Assembly (NCBI RefSeq): GCF_048544455.1 | Contig: NC_133537.1 | Location: 308,115,738-308,179,737 of the forward strand | Direction of reading: 5' to 3' | Length of the DNA stretch: 64,000 nucleotides | Origin: Silene latifolia | Lineage: Eukaryota > Streptophyta > Magnoliopsida > Caryophyllales > Caryophyllaceae | In this document: positions 52,001-63,741 of the stretch, one piece after another | Layout: every line of letters begins with the position of its first letter | Position numbering within the stretch: the first letter of the stretch is position 1 | Program-made: the position numbers and the translations under genes | The notes under the pieces: generated by a model | Told to the model about the DNA's origin: nothing | Seen by the model: only the letters and a program-made list of their open reading frames with translations | Database searches by the model: none

Positions 52001-52845
52001 CAGAGAAAGAGTAAGGAGTGGCGTCCTAAGAAGAGTCGAACCCCCCATTAACCTAATTATCAAAGCTTAAATAGGAAAACCAAAGTCTATCACAAAATTA
52101 AGCCTAACACGGGTTAATTAATCCCGCGTAACATCAAAACCACTCGATCGAGTAAATGTAAGCTCAAACCACTCGATCGAGTAGAAAATCTACTCGATCG
52201 AGTAAACCTTAAATTGAATCTACTCGATCGAGTAGAAAAGGGACTCGATCGAACACAATTGTACTCGATCGAGTACTTTCCAGCGCACAATTCCTACTTC
52301 GCGCACTGAACTTCAAACGGCTGCCATTTCTTCGTTACTTGGTCAAACATGGCATTTCTAGTGGCGTTGGAAATATAAGAGGACAAGCTTTCATCTCCAA
52401 TTAGAATAACCTGAATATCCATTGTAGAACTCGAGATATGGCTCTTCAAAATAGGTACTAACAATTTGAAGTTCTTCCTTTGCTCGCCTAGCTATCTTAC
52501 TTCTTTTTGCATCTCAAAACAGCTACATTCCCGCTCCAAATTCACTCTTCCTCCAAATGCATGCTAAACAGACGGTAAAAGGCTCGATTTCACTATTTTC
52601 TGGTCCATTCCTGCAAATAGAATAAAACATACCAAAGTAGCATATTCGGGGCATTTCGTAGCATAAAACTACGATAATAGCATAGAAATACGTGCATAAA
52701 AAGGCCAAAAAGACTATATAAAATGCACGTATCAGAGCGTGAGCTATCGCAGTCTCAGGAGGAGAGAGCTCCCCTGTTGAGGGAGTTGGAGGTCCGGGAC
52801 GCTGAGATCGCTGCCTTCGAGGCGACGGTAGCCGAGCAGGAGTAG
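49017..52845 (+). pseudogene. plant mobile domain (PMD, MAIN-like) gene, antisense in the Tat element
   Basis: The exon model from splice signals is 49017-49259, 49365-50084, 50141-50302, 50424-50738, 50821 to about 50973, 51068-51160, and 51271-51290 joined to about 52740-52845. The product has an acidic N-terminus (EEVVEEVFEEVVEE), then PMD-type segments TFYIPFGDVGVTLEDYGMISGLP and WDWVTPGFAVL, then a charged coiled-coil tail ending EATVAEQE. PMD proteins are found as host MAIN/MAIL genes and inside mobile elements, including as antisense extra ORFs of Tat elements. Stops at 49848, 49863 and 49872 and one in exon 3 disable it. A solo LTR sits in the last exon. The exon 5 donor would be GC. 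Its role in the element is unknown. Confidence 0.75.
51291..52734 (-). repeat. Athila-like solo LTR (1,444 bp)
   Basis: TGATACGTGC to CGACGGTATCA on the minus strand, flanked by a perfect GAGCG duplication (51286-51290 and 52735-52739). Ends and palindromes are of the same type as the LTR at 5882-7358. CTCGATCGAG words start at 52143, 52172, 52193, 52223, 52244 and 52264. It interrupts the last exon of the PMD gene. Confidence 0.94.
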
Positions 52846-53470
52846 CTGCTTTTCTTTCTTTTTGTTGTCGGTTGTCTTATATATACATTTGTACATTTTG
52901 GACCTCATTTTAGACTTTTGGATCTGTTTTGGGAGAGAGCCCCTCCAGTTTGATGTATATATTGCATTTTTTATATATGATGGCCTGAGTGCCTTTGCTG
53001 CTGGGTTGTCTGTTTGTTCCCGCAGGTTAGCTTAGGAAACAGGTTTGATAGATGACGGTTTATGCCGTCATGCTGCCAAAATTTACATAGAATTACACGT
53101 AAAACGTATAATATACGCGTGATTTATATTGGCGCAAAATGAGAAAGAGCAAAAAAAGTGCCCGTAAATGAGCAAAAATGACCTGAAAATGTGAAAAAAA
53201 GCCCATAAATGAGCGAAAATGCCAAAAAAATGACCGGACGGTATGGAGGGCTACCCCCTAAAAAAAACGTAAAAAGAAATGTATAAGTTTGAAATGAAAT
53301 GTGAAACGAGGAGTGAAATGATTCCTCTAAAAAATAAAATAAAATGAAATGGGTAAAAGTGCTCGTTTGTCGAGAATGTCGATATTGTCTCGAAAAGTGT
53401 GCCTGGAAAATTAAGAAACATAAAATTTGGTAATTTGACTGAATTACCAAAATAATAACCTATAGGAATA
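52846..53470. other. 3' flank of the PMD gene
   Basis: Non-coding; an A-rich stretch with repeated AAATGAGCRAAAATG words (53140-53230). No supported gene. Confidence 0.55.
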
Positions 53471-53992
53471 CACTACTACAGATACAGGCTATAACAACGG
53501 TCAAAAACCGTTGTTATATAAAAAAGCGGACGTTGTTAAAGCGTCCGTTGTAGAAGGTTTTAACAACGGTTGGTTTACTTAAGGAAACCGTTGTTAAAAC
53601 TATTAACCACGGTTTTATGTATAAAAACCCGTTGTGGAAAGTGTGACACAATTTTGGGGGGAAAGTTATAACAACAGGTTTTAATATACAAAACCGTTGT
53701 TATAACTAAAGACAACGGGTTGTTATAAAATAACCGTTGTTGTTTGTTCCTAAAAAATAAAAAAAAATTAAATTAAATATTACTAGATGCATGCATAATT
53801 ACGGCCTGTTAGAATTCCGATGCATGCATTATTACTGACATCACTGTACATATGAACGGATAATATGGAATGAGAAGGGTTAGTAATAGGATTTGAAGCA
53901 GCATTATTGAGAGATATGATGATGATTATGGCACAACTTCCTAACATATATATTAATTAAAAAGCAATTAACTCAACCCACACATTGCTTAG

Positions 53993-54000
53993 TATAAATA
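53993..54000 (+). promoter_or_regulatory. TATA box of the ORF carried by the CACTA element
   Basis: TATAAATA, 113 bp before the ATG at 54113, followed by a CA/CT-rich leader typical of plant 5' UTRs. Confidence 0.65.
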
Positions 54001-54112
54001 CATTGCATATCTCAACTAACATTTCCATTATCTCATATATTCATCTCCAAACTCTAACTGTTAAAACAAACTCTACTTAATCTTTCAAATCAAACTCAAA
54101 AACTCTAAGAAA

Positions 54113-54358
54113 ATGAATGATTTCATCCTAAAGACTCTTACCATGATCGAGAACAACAACAACTTCATCCGCCGGTTCCTCCATATTGAGGAAAGTTTCA
54201 GGAGCTACCTTGCGGACGAAGCTCGATCCGCACTGAAGCACGCCAAAGAAGATGGCTTGACGGAGCGGCGATTGCGGCTATATGACGATATAGCAAGCTG
54301 CCGAACGGAACCTCCAAATAGCCAAGGAGGAGAGGATGGATACGATAGAGCACAATAA
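54113..54358 (+). CDS. small coiled-coil-like protein inside the CACTA element
   Basis: 81 residues starting MNDFILKTLTMIENNNNF, then HIEESFRSYLADEARSALKHAKEDG, a charged and probably helical segment. I recognise no family and would not assign a function. After CRTE (near 54310) the frame turns into PPNSQGGEDGYD. The +1 frame there continues the helical character (LQIAKEERMDTIEHNK), so one extra base near 54312 probably shifts the end. The gene has its own TATA box and leader within a non-autonomous element. It could be a captured host fragment or a family-specific accessory gene. Confidence 0.5.
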   Translation: MNDFILKTLTMIENNNNFIRRFLHIEESFRSYLADEARSALKHAKEDGLTERRLRLYDDIASCRTEPPNSQGGEDGYDRAQ

Positions 54359-54428
54359 GATCCTCCATGAAAATATAAGAATTGCATTTTTACATATGTA
54401 ATTTTTTTTTTTTTTTAATTTATGTATT

Positions 54429-54459
<31 letters not shown>

Positions 54460-55351
54460 TAATTATGTTTATCTTACTTCTTCATCTTGCTTCTTCATTG
54501 TTTTAGTAACTAATTATGCGAACAATACTTAAACAAATAACATAATGGTCGATAAAAACACATATATGCAAAAGAAATAAATAGAAAAAGAAAATAATGA
54601 CGATGAAACTAACAAAGTGTGGCGAGATTTACCCGATAAATACGAACGTAATAGACGATGAAATCACGGTGACGGCGAGAAGATAAAGCGACGATGAGAA
54701 AGAGAGAAATAGAGAAATAGAGAAAGAGAGAAAGAGAGTGTGTATGTGTTTTGTGTTTGTTTGTCTCTTTGTGTTTGTGTTTGTGTATTAAGGGTTGTGT
54801 TTTGTGGTTGCAGAGACTTACATTTGTGTGGTTTATAGTATGGAAGGTATTGACAACGGTTATTAAACAACAACCGTTGTGAAATATGTTTTAACAACGG
54901 TTGTAAAAAACACCCGTTGTCAAATATGTTTTAACAACGGGTTTCAAAAGTAACCGTTGTGATTACTTTTCACTAACTTTGCGCCAATTTTGCGCCAAAT
55001 TATTAACAACGGTTCCGCATGTGTGACCCGTTGTTAAAAATAATAACAACGGTTTTTATAACCATACCCGTTGTAATTGATTTTAGTAAAATTCGCGCCA
55101 TACATTCTACAACGTCTATTGTGATTTTCGTGAATAATCGTTGTTAAAGGGGAGTTGTAGTTGCCTAAATTTGTAGTAGTGATAGGAAATTATAGTCAAA
55201 ACAAATTAGGAAAGATCCAAAGCTGAAAATCACGGAAATCATCCTGGGGAAGAGGGGCACCAAGAGCTGCGACTCTTCGAAGAGGCGCAGCAGGTGTTGC
55301 GCCACTTCCCCAGTTGGTCAGTTTTGACAGAAATTAGGAAACAACTTTTAG

Positions 55352-55359
55352 TATAAATA
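55352..55359 (+). promoter_or_regulatory. TATA box of the DUF7745-like gene
   Basis: TATAAATA, 92 bp before the ATG at 55444. Paired Tat-type palindromes lie about 100 bp upstream (55250-55310). Confidence 0.65.
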
Positions 55360-55443
55360 GAGACGTCGGGGAAGCTTTTATTCACATAATTCCTCCATCT
55401 TTCTTCCACCTATTTCTCAAAAGCTCTAGAAGAATTCAAAATC

Positions 55444-56815
55444 ATGGATGCCTTTGAAAACCGTCTCAAGGAGTGGACGAATGTGTTTACAAATGTTGAG
55501 AAGCATGACATGGGTGCTTTTAATTTCGGATCGATCTTGAGTTTCAAATTGGTGAAGGTTGTGAAACTTTTCTTGGATGCTTGTCTTGAATATTGGGATC
55601 CTAATTTCCACGTATTCACCTTTCCTGGAGGCGATATTTGTCCTTTCCCTGAGGAAATAGCTGCTATTGGAGGATGGGATCCAGAAAACGCACCCGCTAT
55701 ACCTTTTAGCTCTCAAGGGTATAAGGTTAAATTTAGAGACTTGTTGGGATTGATTAAGGCTGAGATTGACCGTCTTGTGACCTCAAAAGGTGTCCGTATG
55801 CTTGACTTCATTGACCGATTCATAAGTAGGGAAGACCCTTCTATTTCTTTTGTTGCTAGATGCAAGGCGTTCAGGTTTAGTCTATTGCATTGTTATGTCC
55901 TTCAAGGGCATGTTGACAAGGAGATGAGAGAGGACCCTCGTTTCTTGAGCTTAGTGGAACAAATGGAGCTGCGCAAGAGCCCAACGTGCCTGTGCTTAGG
56001 AGCGATTATTCTGGGGCTGGATAATAGAAAAGCCAACCGCGAGCTTCCTTACCTGGGAAGTCCTATCATTTTGCAGGTAAGAAACTGCTCCCTTTTCTTT
56101 GTACATGTGTCAACCGTTTTTTTTTCGTTTTTTTGGTTGACCATATGGGCATTAATTCCCGTCTTCTTTGCAGGTTTAGCTTATGGAGCGTCTGCGGTTG
56201 ATTGATCCCCCAGTTAATGTGCCAGGATACCATGCTCGTTCGATTGCAATGAGAACCAGACTCTACATGGTGGACTTCACTCGGGTTTGCAACTATTGGG
56301 AGAACAAGTTGAAGAATGAAGGAGGTCCTTTAATCCGATGGATTATGCCATGGTGGCATCTCAGGTCAATCACTGGAGTGTCATCTTTAGATCCTACTCG
56401 GTCGGTTCGCATCCCTGGCTTGGAGTTCATGATCTGCATTTTCCCGGAGAGATTGATGAGAAAAGTGGGCCTTAAGCGGAAGATTCCAAAGCTTGACACT
56501 ATTCCTCAGACAGCATTGGCACATACTACAGAGATTCGTCGAGAGTGGGCCCTCAAGTGGGCTCAGAGGAACATGTGGTTCATACTTTCTCCTGTTGGCT
56601 CTGTATGGGTATCGGATTCATACTTGCAATGGAGGAAGGTTACCACTTTCGAGGAGCGCGAGAAATTGAGGAAGCATGAGCCTGTTGATTACAAGATTCG
56701 CGATGTAGCAAAGGAGAACCAGAAGTATTTGACTGAGGGGGGGGGAGAGGCGGATTCGAGTCGTTTATTCGTCGAAGAAACCGAAGACCGTTCCTGCCGT
56801 AGAGATGTTTGTTAA
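55444..56815 (+). pseudogene. DUF7745-like gene, antisense in the Tat element
   Basis: Exon 1 is 55444-56076 (211 codons). A GT-AG intron follows, and exon 2 starts at 56174 and runs to 56815. The product has VFTFPGGDICPFPEEIAAIGGWDP, a hallmark of the DUF7745-type domain found in many plant retroelement-associated proteins. It continues with DPPVNVPGYHARSIAMRTRLY and an RREWALKWAQRNMWFIL segment. Function is unknown. With the intron spliced as predicted, the second codon of exon 2 is TAG, so this copy looks disabled; a start at 56183 would skip it. It lies antisense to the Tat gag gene, like the PMD gene to its left. Family assignment is from recall. Confidence 0.6.
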
Positions 56816-56963
56816 TCGAAATGGTAAGGCTAGACCGCGAGAGAGACCTTTGGTGATTAGGTCAGAGATAGCACAAGAGCGCCCGACTTGTGGTCGAGAC
56901 AAGAAGTATGATAAAAATGACAAAGGCAAAGGAAAGATGGAAGAATAGCCTTAGTCGTAGTAC

Positions 56964-57007
<44 letters not shown>

Positions 57008-57126
57008 TTCTAATAAATGGCGGGATTTTTAGAATACTAGCCTATCATTTATTTTCAGCATTATGTATTATTTGGCGTACTTGTAATATTAATGGAACAA
57101 ATGAATAAAAGATTAATTAGTTATGA
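56816..57126 (+). other. 3' flank of the DUF7745-like gene, with an (ATT)n microsatellite
   Basis: About 44 bp of TTA repeats at 56964-57007, then sequence with AATAAA-like signals near 57104. Confidence 0.6.
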
Positions 57127-59365
57127 AACTATTGTGATTTTTCTTTTTATTATTCTTGTTGAATTTTAAATGCAGATGCAAATGTCCTTCTATTTACATT
57201 TAAAATAATGGGTTGTATCCCGTGAAGGATTGCCTATGTATTCATTTTAAAAAAATGAAATCAAACCCTTGAGTCATGTCATTTCAATTGGATTGAGATG
57301 AACAACTACATACATGATCAAATTGGATTATAAGAATATGAAGTAGTAATTAGGTATTGACTATTCATATGTGATAATCACATTTGTCGTTCGAGTTTTT
57401 ACTTTAAAAACTCTCTTATTACTTTGTTACATCCAAATGGGTTTTAGAGACAATGATTGAACCCCATTAAAGTGAACGAGAATTAACATAGTATTTGCCC
57501 ATAGTCACTTGTATGAGGTGACGTCTCGAAGTGACTAGAGTGTGATGCGATTGATGGCAAGTCCATTGAGTCATAAGAGATGACTAGTCGATCACATATG
57601 CAGACTGTGAGGGACACTCTGTCGGGCTTATGTCCTCTTATAGAGTTCTGGAAATTTTTATAGCCTTGTCGTGGCGAGAGCTACTATGGTATTCTTATGA
57701 GTTGATTCTTTGACTAATGACTGTTCGCCTAAGATGGCACAATTTCAGAATGACTTTGATTTATGTACGGCGACCTTCGTAATTGGGGTCTAATGGGCAT
57801 GTTTTGGGTCATGATGAACTGTGGCTAATCGAAGGGAAGAGTGCAATAGGAATTGTCCATCCCCGTCAGGGTTATCTTATATCTCAAGGCCACTCGAGGA
57901 GTAATGAACTGGAAATGCGTGGCCACGCTCGGAAGGTATCTATGGTAGATAACTCCGGTCAGGCAGTTGTTCTCCAGATCGAGGAAACCACTCACGATAT
58001 AATCAAATGCAAGTACGACCTGCAAGACACTTTTCATTGAGTGGGAGATAGTAATAGGATAAGAGAATTAGTGACGCACAGTTGTCGTGGACAAGTGGGA
58101 GATTGTTGGAGTATGTATCCTCGACAATAATGCGATCACATGTTTAAATCTCATATTAAGAATACATAAGGGAATGTAACATTTTATTGTCAACTGATCC
58201 ACATTAATCGGTAATGATTGGCTGACTAGAGTTTGACATTACTGTCGTGCGACGGTGGTGATCAGTTGATCCCTTAAGGTCATACCTCTAGGGAAACATT
58301 CTTAATTGATTAATTAATTAATTGTATGACGATACAAGTTAATTAATTCCTTAAAATTGAACAAATGATTTTTGTGAGTGATTATACGTATCTTATTGTA
58401 ATTTGATTAAATAAGATTCGTTCTAAGTAATTAAATTGTTTTATTACTTGAGGTTTATTTATTGTTTATGAAACAATTGAATAAGAATGAATTGTTTATT
58501 ATAAATACAAGTAGTTGTAATTTATAATTATATGACCCATTTTAAGTAATGGTAATTGTGAATTACTAGTTAATTTTTGTATGTGATTTATTTGGTTTAT
58601 ATAATGATTTTTAATTTGTTAAAAATGCATTATTTAAATGACATGTCTAGTAACATGTCCAATATGTCACACAATACAAATTGACAAATTGACAAAGTTA
58701 AAATGGATCCATATTGCACACTTGATTCGTGTAAATGGAAGGGAAAGGAGGTGTTGTGCTTTATTATTCTAATTAGTGGGAAGCATAATTATTACCTACA
58801 AATAATAGGCATGCAAACCTACACTCTTGTGAAGAGCAACAAGGAAAAGCATTGGGCACTCTACCCATGCCATGTAAAACCGTGGCCTCCTCCCTTATAC
58901 ACTTAAGAAGTGTATTTTCTACACCACACTAATTCATTCTAATTAGTTTTGAACTTAAAAATTATCATCTCTCTAGTTTTTGTTGTTGAACAAATTCCAT
59001 ATACTCACATGAATCTCTAATATTATTCTTTTAATACTAGAAGTAGTATACATATAATATTAGTAATTTTAAGGGAACAAATATTAATTCTAGTAATCAA
59101 ATTAATATTTGTATTAAGAAGGATTTCCTTGGTACAATCCTTGAGGAGAGATTCTATAATTGAATCTTGTTCATCCATTAGGAAAGCTCAAGAACTAAGT
59201 AAGGTAGGAGACCTTACTAGTGCTCTAATAGCTGAAAATACATAAGTAAGGAACCGATTTTCTTCACTCTTGTATTTTGTTTTGCATGCATAATATCCTT
59301 AAGTTTTTATGACTAAAAATTTAAACCAAAATATGTGATATCTAAAATATGATTTTCTACACTTC
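57127..59365 (+). mobile_element. Copia-type 3' end (internal tail, polypurine tract, LTR)
   Basis: A non-coding internal tail is followed by AAGTGGGAGAT (58093-58103) and TGTTGGAGTATG, a polypurine tract and LTR start of Copia style. A second GAGTGGGAGATAG copy lies at about 58039-58051. The LTR right end is uncertain; TTTTCTACA near 59362 is a candidate. No Copia proteins are visible and no 5' LTR is in the window. Confidence 0.55.
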
Positions 59366-59608
59366 CCCCTCTTGTAATATTTATTTAGCTATGTAGGGAG
59401 GTAATTCGATTGAGTCTGGGTTAGGATCATCCTCATTATCATCGTAAATAGAATTGCATTCAGAATAACACAAAGAGTAAAGCAAAATCTGATTTATTCA
59501 TATTAAATTTTGAAAAGAGTTGAAATAAAAAAGCCATCTGTTCAGTAGTCAGTGGCGGTAAAAGGACATATGCTGGGGTATTTCCCGAGCTACTGTTACT
59601 ATTCGATG
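59366..59608 (-). other. continuation of the Tat element after the linker ORF
   Basis: No gene is visible; reverse transcriptase would be expected to begin about here but is absent. Confidence 0.5.
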
Positions 59609-62600
59609 CTATGCTAGGCGAAACAAGGGGATTGGGAGTGCGACAGGCGGAGACTCTCTAGGGATTTCTATAGACTCAGACTCTGATTCCGACTCCGACT
59701 CTGACTCGAATTTGTTGTCTTCAGGTTCTCCTTTGAACATCTCTCCTTCTCTAGTGGTGACTTTGAAGAGATTTCCTTGGTTGTTTGTCCACTTGATTAA
59801 CTTTCTCCATCCTTTCTGTTGATTCGAACTGCTTTCGGTGATTAACGCTGTAGGGAGGAAATGGTCATCCTGAAGTATCATGGTAATGATCTCATCCTGT
59901 GAAGCTCTAACAAATCGAACCTCCCCAAAAAGAAGACTAACAGCCCGTTCGTCTAAGCAAGGTGCTTGATGAGTTTTGATGGTGGGGACCGTTTCTGAAG
60001 GAATGAAGTAGCAATCGTGAAAGATCTCGATTCCAGCTAGTTGCATTCCTTTATAGTGCCAAGTTTCGGGGAACCCGTGAAAGTAATCATGGTTCCCTTC
60101 TCTAACGAAGTATCCATTTAGGGTAGGGAGGTAGGGTCGCATTTGGATTCCCTTGTTCTTACGATTCTGAAATTGAGTGAGCATCTCCAAAGCTTCTTCT
60201 TTCGTGGGTTTGTATCCCAATCCTAATGGTATCCTTTGAGAGTTTCCTTCTTTGTAAGGTGCAAAAGTATTTTTCTTGGCAATATTTAGTGGTATTCCCA
60301 GGAAGTATCCTTGAGACTTGAGTATGTGGTTGACCACTAAATTGGAGTATGGATCGAAGTATAGAGGTGGCAGTTCACTTTATAAAAGGTTTATGCTATG
60401 GAAGCCCCCAAGCTCGTATACTGGATCTGTAACTACTTGGTTGCTTGTCATCTTCTCTATTACTACTTTGATAGGTGACGAAGTGAACGTCACTATTTTG
60501 CCATCCAGTGGGATCTTGATTTTCTTGTGCAAGGTGGATGTTACTACTTTGGAATCATGAATCCAAGGCCTACTAAGAAGTATGTTGAATGATGCTTCGA
60601 TATCCACTATTTGAAAGTTAACCTTTCGCTCAATCGGCCCTGTGGCTATGATGAGGTTGACTAGTCCTACCACTTTTGATGTCGTGTTCCATCGTATGCT
60701 CGAATACCTTAGTTAGTAGGAGTCTAATCTGATTCTTCCATGCCTAATTTGTATGCCGTTTTCAATGGTATGCCATTGACTGCGGATCCATCATCTACCA
60801 AAGTCATTGGCACATTCTTCTTTAAGCATATGTGTAACACCCCAATATATCGAGGAGCCTTAACCAGACCTTCCTTATCATATAAAGGCATTACCATCTC
60901 GGTTGCCCGAGGTAAGTAATCATCAAAAGTCGATAAAAGAACAATTATAGTTATATTACAAGTGTTACAACCAACTAACAAAATAAAGGTACAACTCGTC
61001 AGCTACACATTATCTCTATCAGAACTCGTGACGACACACCCCTGCTAGGACTCCAGCTATCAACCACATCAACACCTGCTAAGACTGACTGCTCACCATA
61101 AGGGATCACGACAGACACATAAACAAACAAGACAACCACACAAGGTCAGTAACTGAGACAAGACACAACATAAACCAACAACAATCGTCAACACAATACA
61201 AACACAACCAGTCACACAAAATGATACCCACTCCAATCAATCTCCGTCACCGACTGTCCACTGGACCAGCCCTGCCAGTGGGGGACCGCAGCCGTTCCCA
61301 CCTAAGCCCCACTCATCATACCGAGCGATAACCCTATCCCATTAATGTGCACATCCCCTCCCGTGGCGGGTTCCACGGAGGGCAAAACTAGGGCGTGAAG
61401 CCACTCCCGCAAGTGACTCCACTCAGCCGAGGACGCACCTCGAGAACCAGAGACAAACAATCACAGACAGCTGCAATACAACAACAATCGACATCCAGTA
61501 TACACCAACCAAATACCATGCATACTTAACTACACGGTCACAACAACAACACAACATCACACAACAACTGACACTCTAGACATTCAACAGGAACTGAGTA
61601 GGCGAACCTACCTTTAAGCGACTGCGACAATTCCATGTCCATACACGCGACACCCAGCAAACAAGCAACACTTATACACACAATATAATCATCTATCACT
61701 ACCATTCTAACCCTAACTGAAAACAACAAAGATACAGATGATGATGACGACATACCAAGATGCGGAAATCTGGCAAAGGACCGCTACCCGACTCAAGCTA
61801 TGCACTCCTAAGGCACAAGGACTTTCAAAGGCTCCCATGGAAGGCATATGGTGAAGGGAAGAGGAAGGGACGACATCTAGGTTTAGAAGAAAGAGGCGGA
61901 AATGATTTGCGGTTTTAGGAAAACACGATTATAAACCCTCGCTGAAAAGACGCTACTCGATCGAGTAACTAACGTACTCGATCGAGTGGCCCCTACTCGA
62001 TCGAGTATCCAAGCTACTCGATCGAGTAGCCTCTACTCTATCGAGTACCACCCACAACTCAAGACACAAGGTAACTATGGCACATAATTCTAAGAACCAT
62101 TACTGCTCCCAAGGTCGGTCAACGCTGGTCAACGGGTCCCTAAAAGGGCGGGTATTACAATATGACGGTAATGTATAGAGCTAGGTTGTGACTGGCACCG
62201 AAGGGAGGTAAATCCTCGTCTGAGAAAGTAACTGGGTTACTTAGCTTAATTGAATCTTCGAAGACCAAGTTGACTACGTCATCAGGCGTAGACTTGTGTG
62301 CTACATTAAATGTAGCCAAGGCTTGCAGTAAAGCTTGGCGATGAGGAAATGAACTTGCCACTAGTTTTCAGACTGAAAGATCAGCCTTTGTCTTCTGTAG
62401 TTACTTTAGCAAGTGGTCAGTAGATGTATCTTCGCCATCAGTTGGGGTGATGACATTGGTGTTAGTAACTGGACCATTAGCTATTGGACCATTTTGAGAA
62501 ACATTTTGATATGGACGCCCTGTACGAGTAAGGTGGTCTATATCTTGATCTTTGCTAGCTTTGACTATATCCTCACTAACCTTGACTAGATAGTGTTCAG

Positions 62601-63741
62601 TGAGGTATTCATCTTCATCGTCATCGGCCTATATTCCGTTAACACTAGTGAAATCCTTCAATTTGATGATTTCGGCTTCTAAACTGATTATTTGGTCGAA
62701 TAGACTGTCAACCACGGCGACTACCTATTGCATTGTAGAATTTAGAGACAGATTTACTGGCACGCTCTCCTTGCGTATGGTGCTTGGATTGCAGAGGGAT
62801 GCTACTACATATTCTAGTTCTTAAACTTGCCTACTCACACTCTTCGCCCATGCAATAAAATCGGTGATGGTAGGAGAAATGGCGGAGTAACTCTCCTCAT
62901 CTTCTAGTGCATGAATTACACCTTCGATTGGAGAAATGAGGTGTGAACAATCCAAGGTGGATTCTTCGTATGTAATCATTATAACTCCAAGAGGATTCTG
63001 AGTATTGTTAGGCTTACCTCCAAGAGGTATAGGTAGGCGACCATCTTCGATCGTATCCTGAAGGACATGTTTTAGCTTGAAGCATTTCTCTGTATAGTGT
63101 CCCTTACCTCTATGATATTCGCATGTTGACTTAGATTTCAGAATTATCCACGTATTGTTTAGCGAACTCAATTGCAGCATCATCCCAGGTGGCAATCTTC
63201 TTGTGCTCTAAAGAGTAGAACCATTGTTTAGGAATGGTATCGAGAGATAAAGGAAAGATCCTTAAGAACATATCAGGTTTGATGCCTTTGATAAACACTA
63301 GTCTTTGAAAGCACGAATATGGTTCAAAGGGTTTTCATCTCCCTTAAACCCCGGGATGTCAGTCATGTTGAAGTTGGTCGGCAATTGAGTATTCACGGCC
63401 TCATACTTGCGATTATTCTCCTTGTAGATGTCACCCCCCTTGAGGTACATTAGTTGCTCCTCCAAATATTGGAGTCATTTTTAAGCTTCAGTAAGACCTA
63501 TTAGAGGGTTGGTTTCTGGTTGTCCAACAAAGGGTGGAAGGTTATCATGCACGACCTCACTAAGAACAACGCTTTCTACAGGAGGAAGCCTAGTTTCTAC
63601 AGCAACAATTCGGCCATCAATAGTGTTGAGGCGATCATAAACTTGGTCTTGGCTTGTTTCGAGACGAGCGAGCGTAGCTAGGATGTGATCATTACCATTT
63701 TGGGGTTGACCACTCTGACTTGTGGTACTTGTTCCAGGCAT
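59609..63741 (-). pseudogene. Tat/Ogre-type gag-protease and linker, broken
   Basis: Minus-strand pieces in order. 63741-63481 is the gag N-terminus, with a helical DHILATLARLETSQDQVYDRL. 63195-62821 has the knuckle CEYHRGKGHYTEKC followed by FKLKHVLQDTIEDG, the Tat form in which His replaces the second Cys. 60865-60724 has protease motif MTLVDDGSAVNGIPL. 60673-60380 has SFNILLSRPWIHD and IPLDGKIVTF. 60337-59609 is a 242-residue frame with IPLGLGYKPTKEEALEML, like the glycine-rich segment before reverse transcriptase in Ogre-type elements, and an acidic Ser-Glu repeat. Frameshifts separate the pieces and the solo LTR at 60833-62159 splits the gene. No reverse transcriptase follows. Confidence 0.8.
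60833..62159 (-). repeat. Del-like solo LTR (1,327 bp)
   Basis: TGTAATACCCGCC to GGTGTTACA on the minus strand, with a perfect ATATG duplication (60828-60832 and 62160-62164). It is related to the split 5' LTR at 28640-32295. Palindromes start at 61956, 61977, 61996, 62017 and 62036, with spacings 21, 19, 21 and 19. Confidence 0.95.

Larger units (their letters stand above)
53471..55181. mobile_element. non-autonomous CACTA element (1,711 bp)
   Basis: The termini are CACTACTACA and TGTAGTAGTG with a 3-bp duplication ATA on both sides (53468-53470 and 55182-55184). Subterminal regions carry many AACAACGGT/ACCGTTGTT words in both orientations (53490-53735 and 54848-55145), the usual transposase-binding layout of CACTA ends. 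There is no transposase. It carries a small promoter-driven ORF in the middle. Confidence 0.95.

Noticed and set aside
57783-58040. 85-residue plus-strand ORF before the Copia LTR
   Set aside because: It lies in the non-coding tail typical of this Copia type and shows no Copia protein motif.
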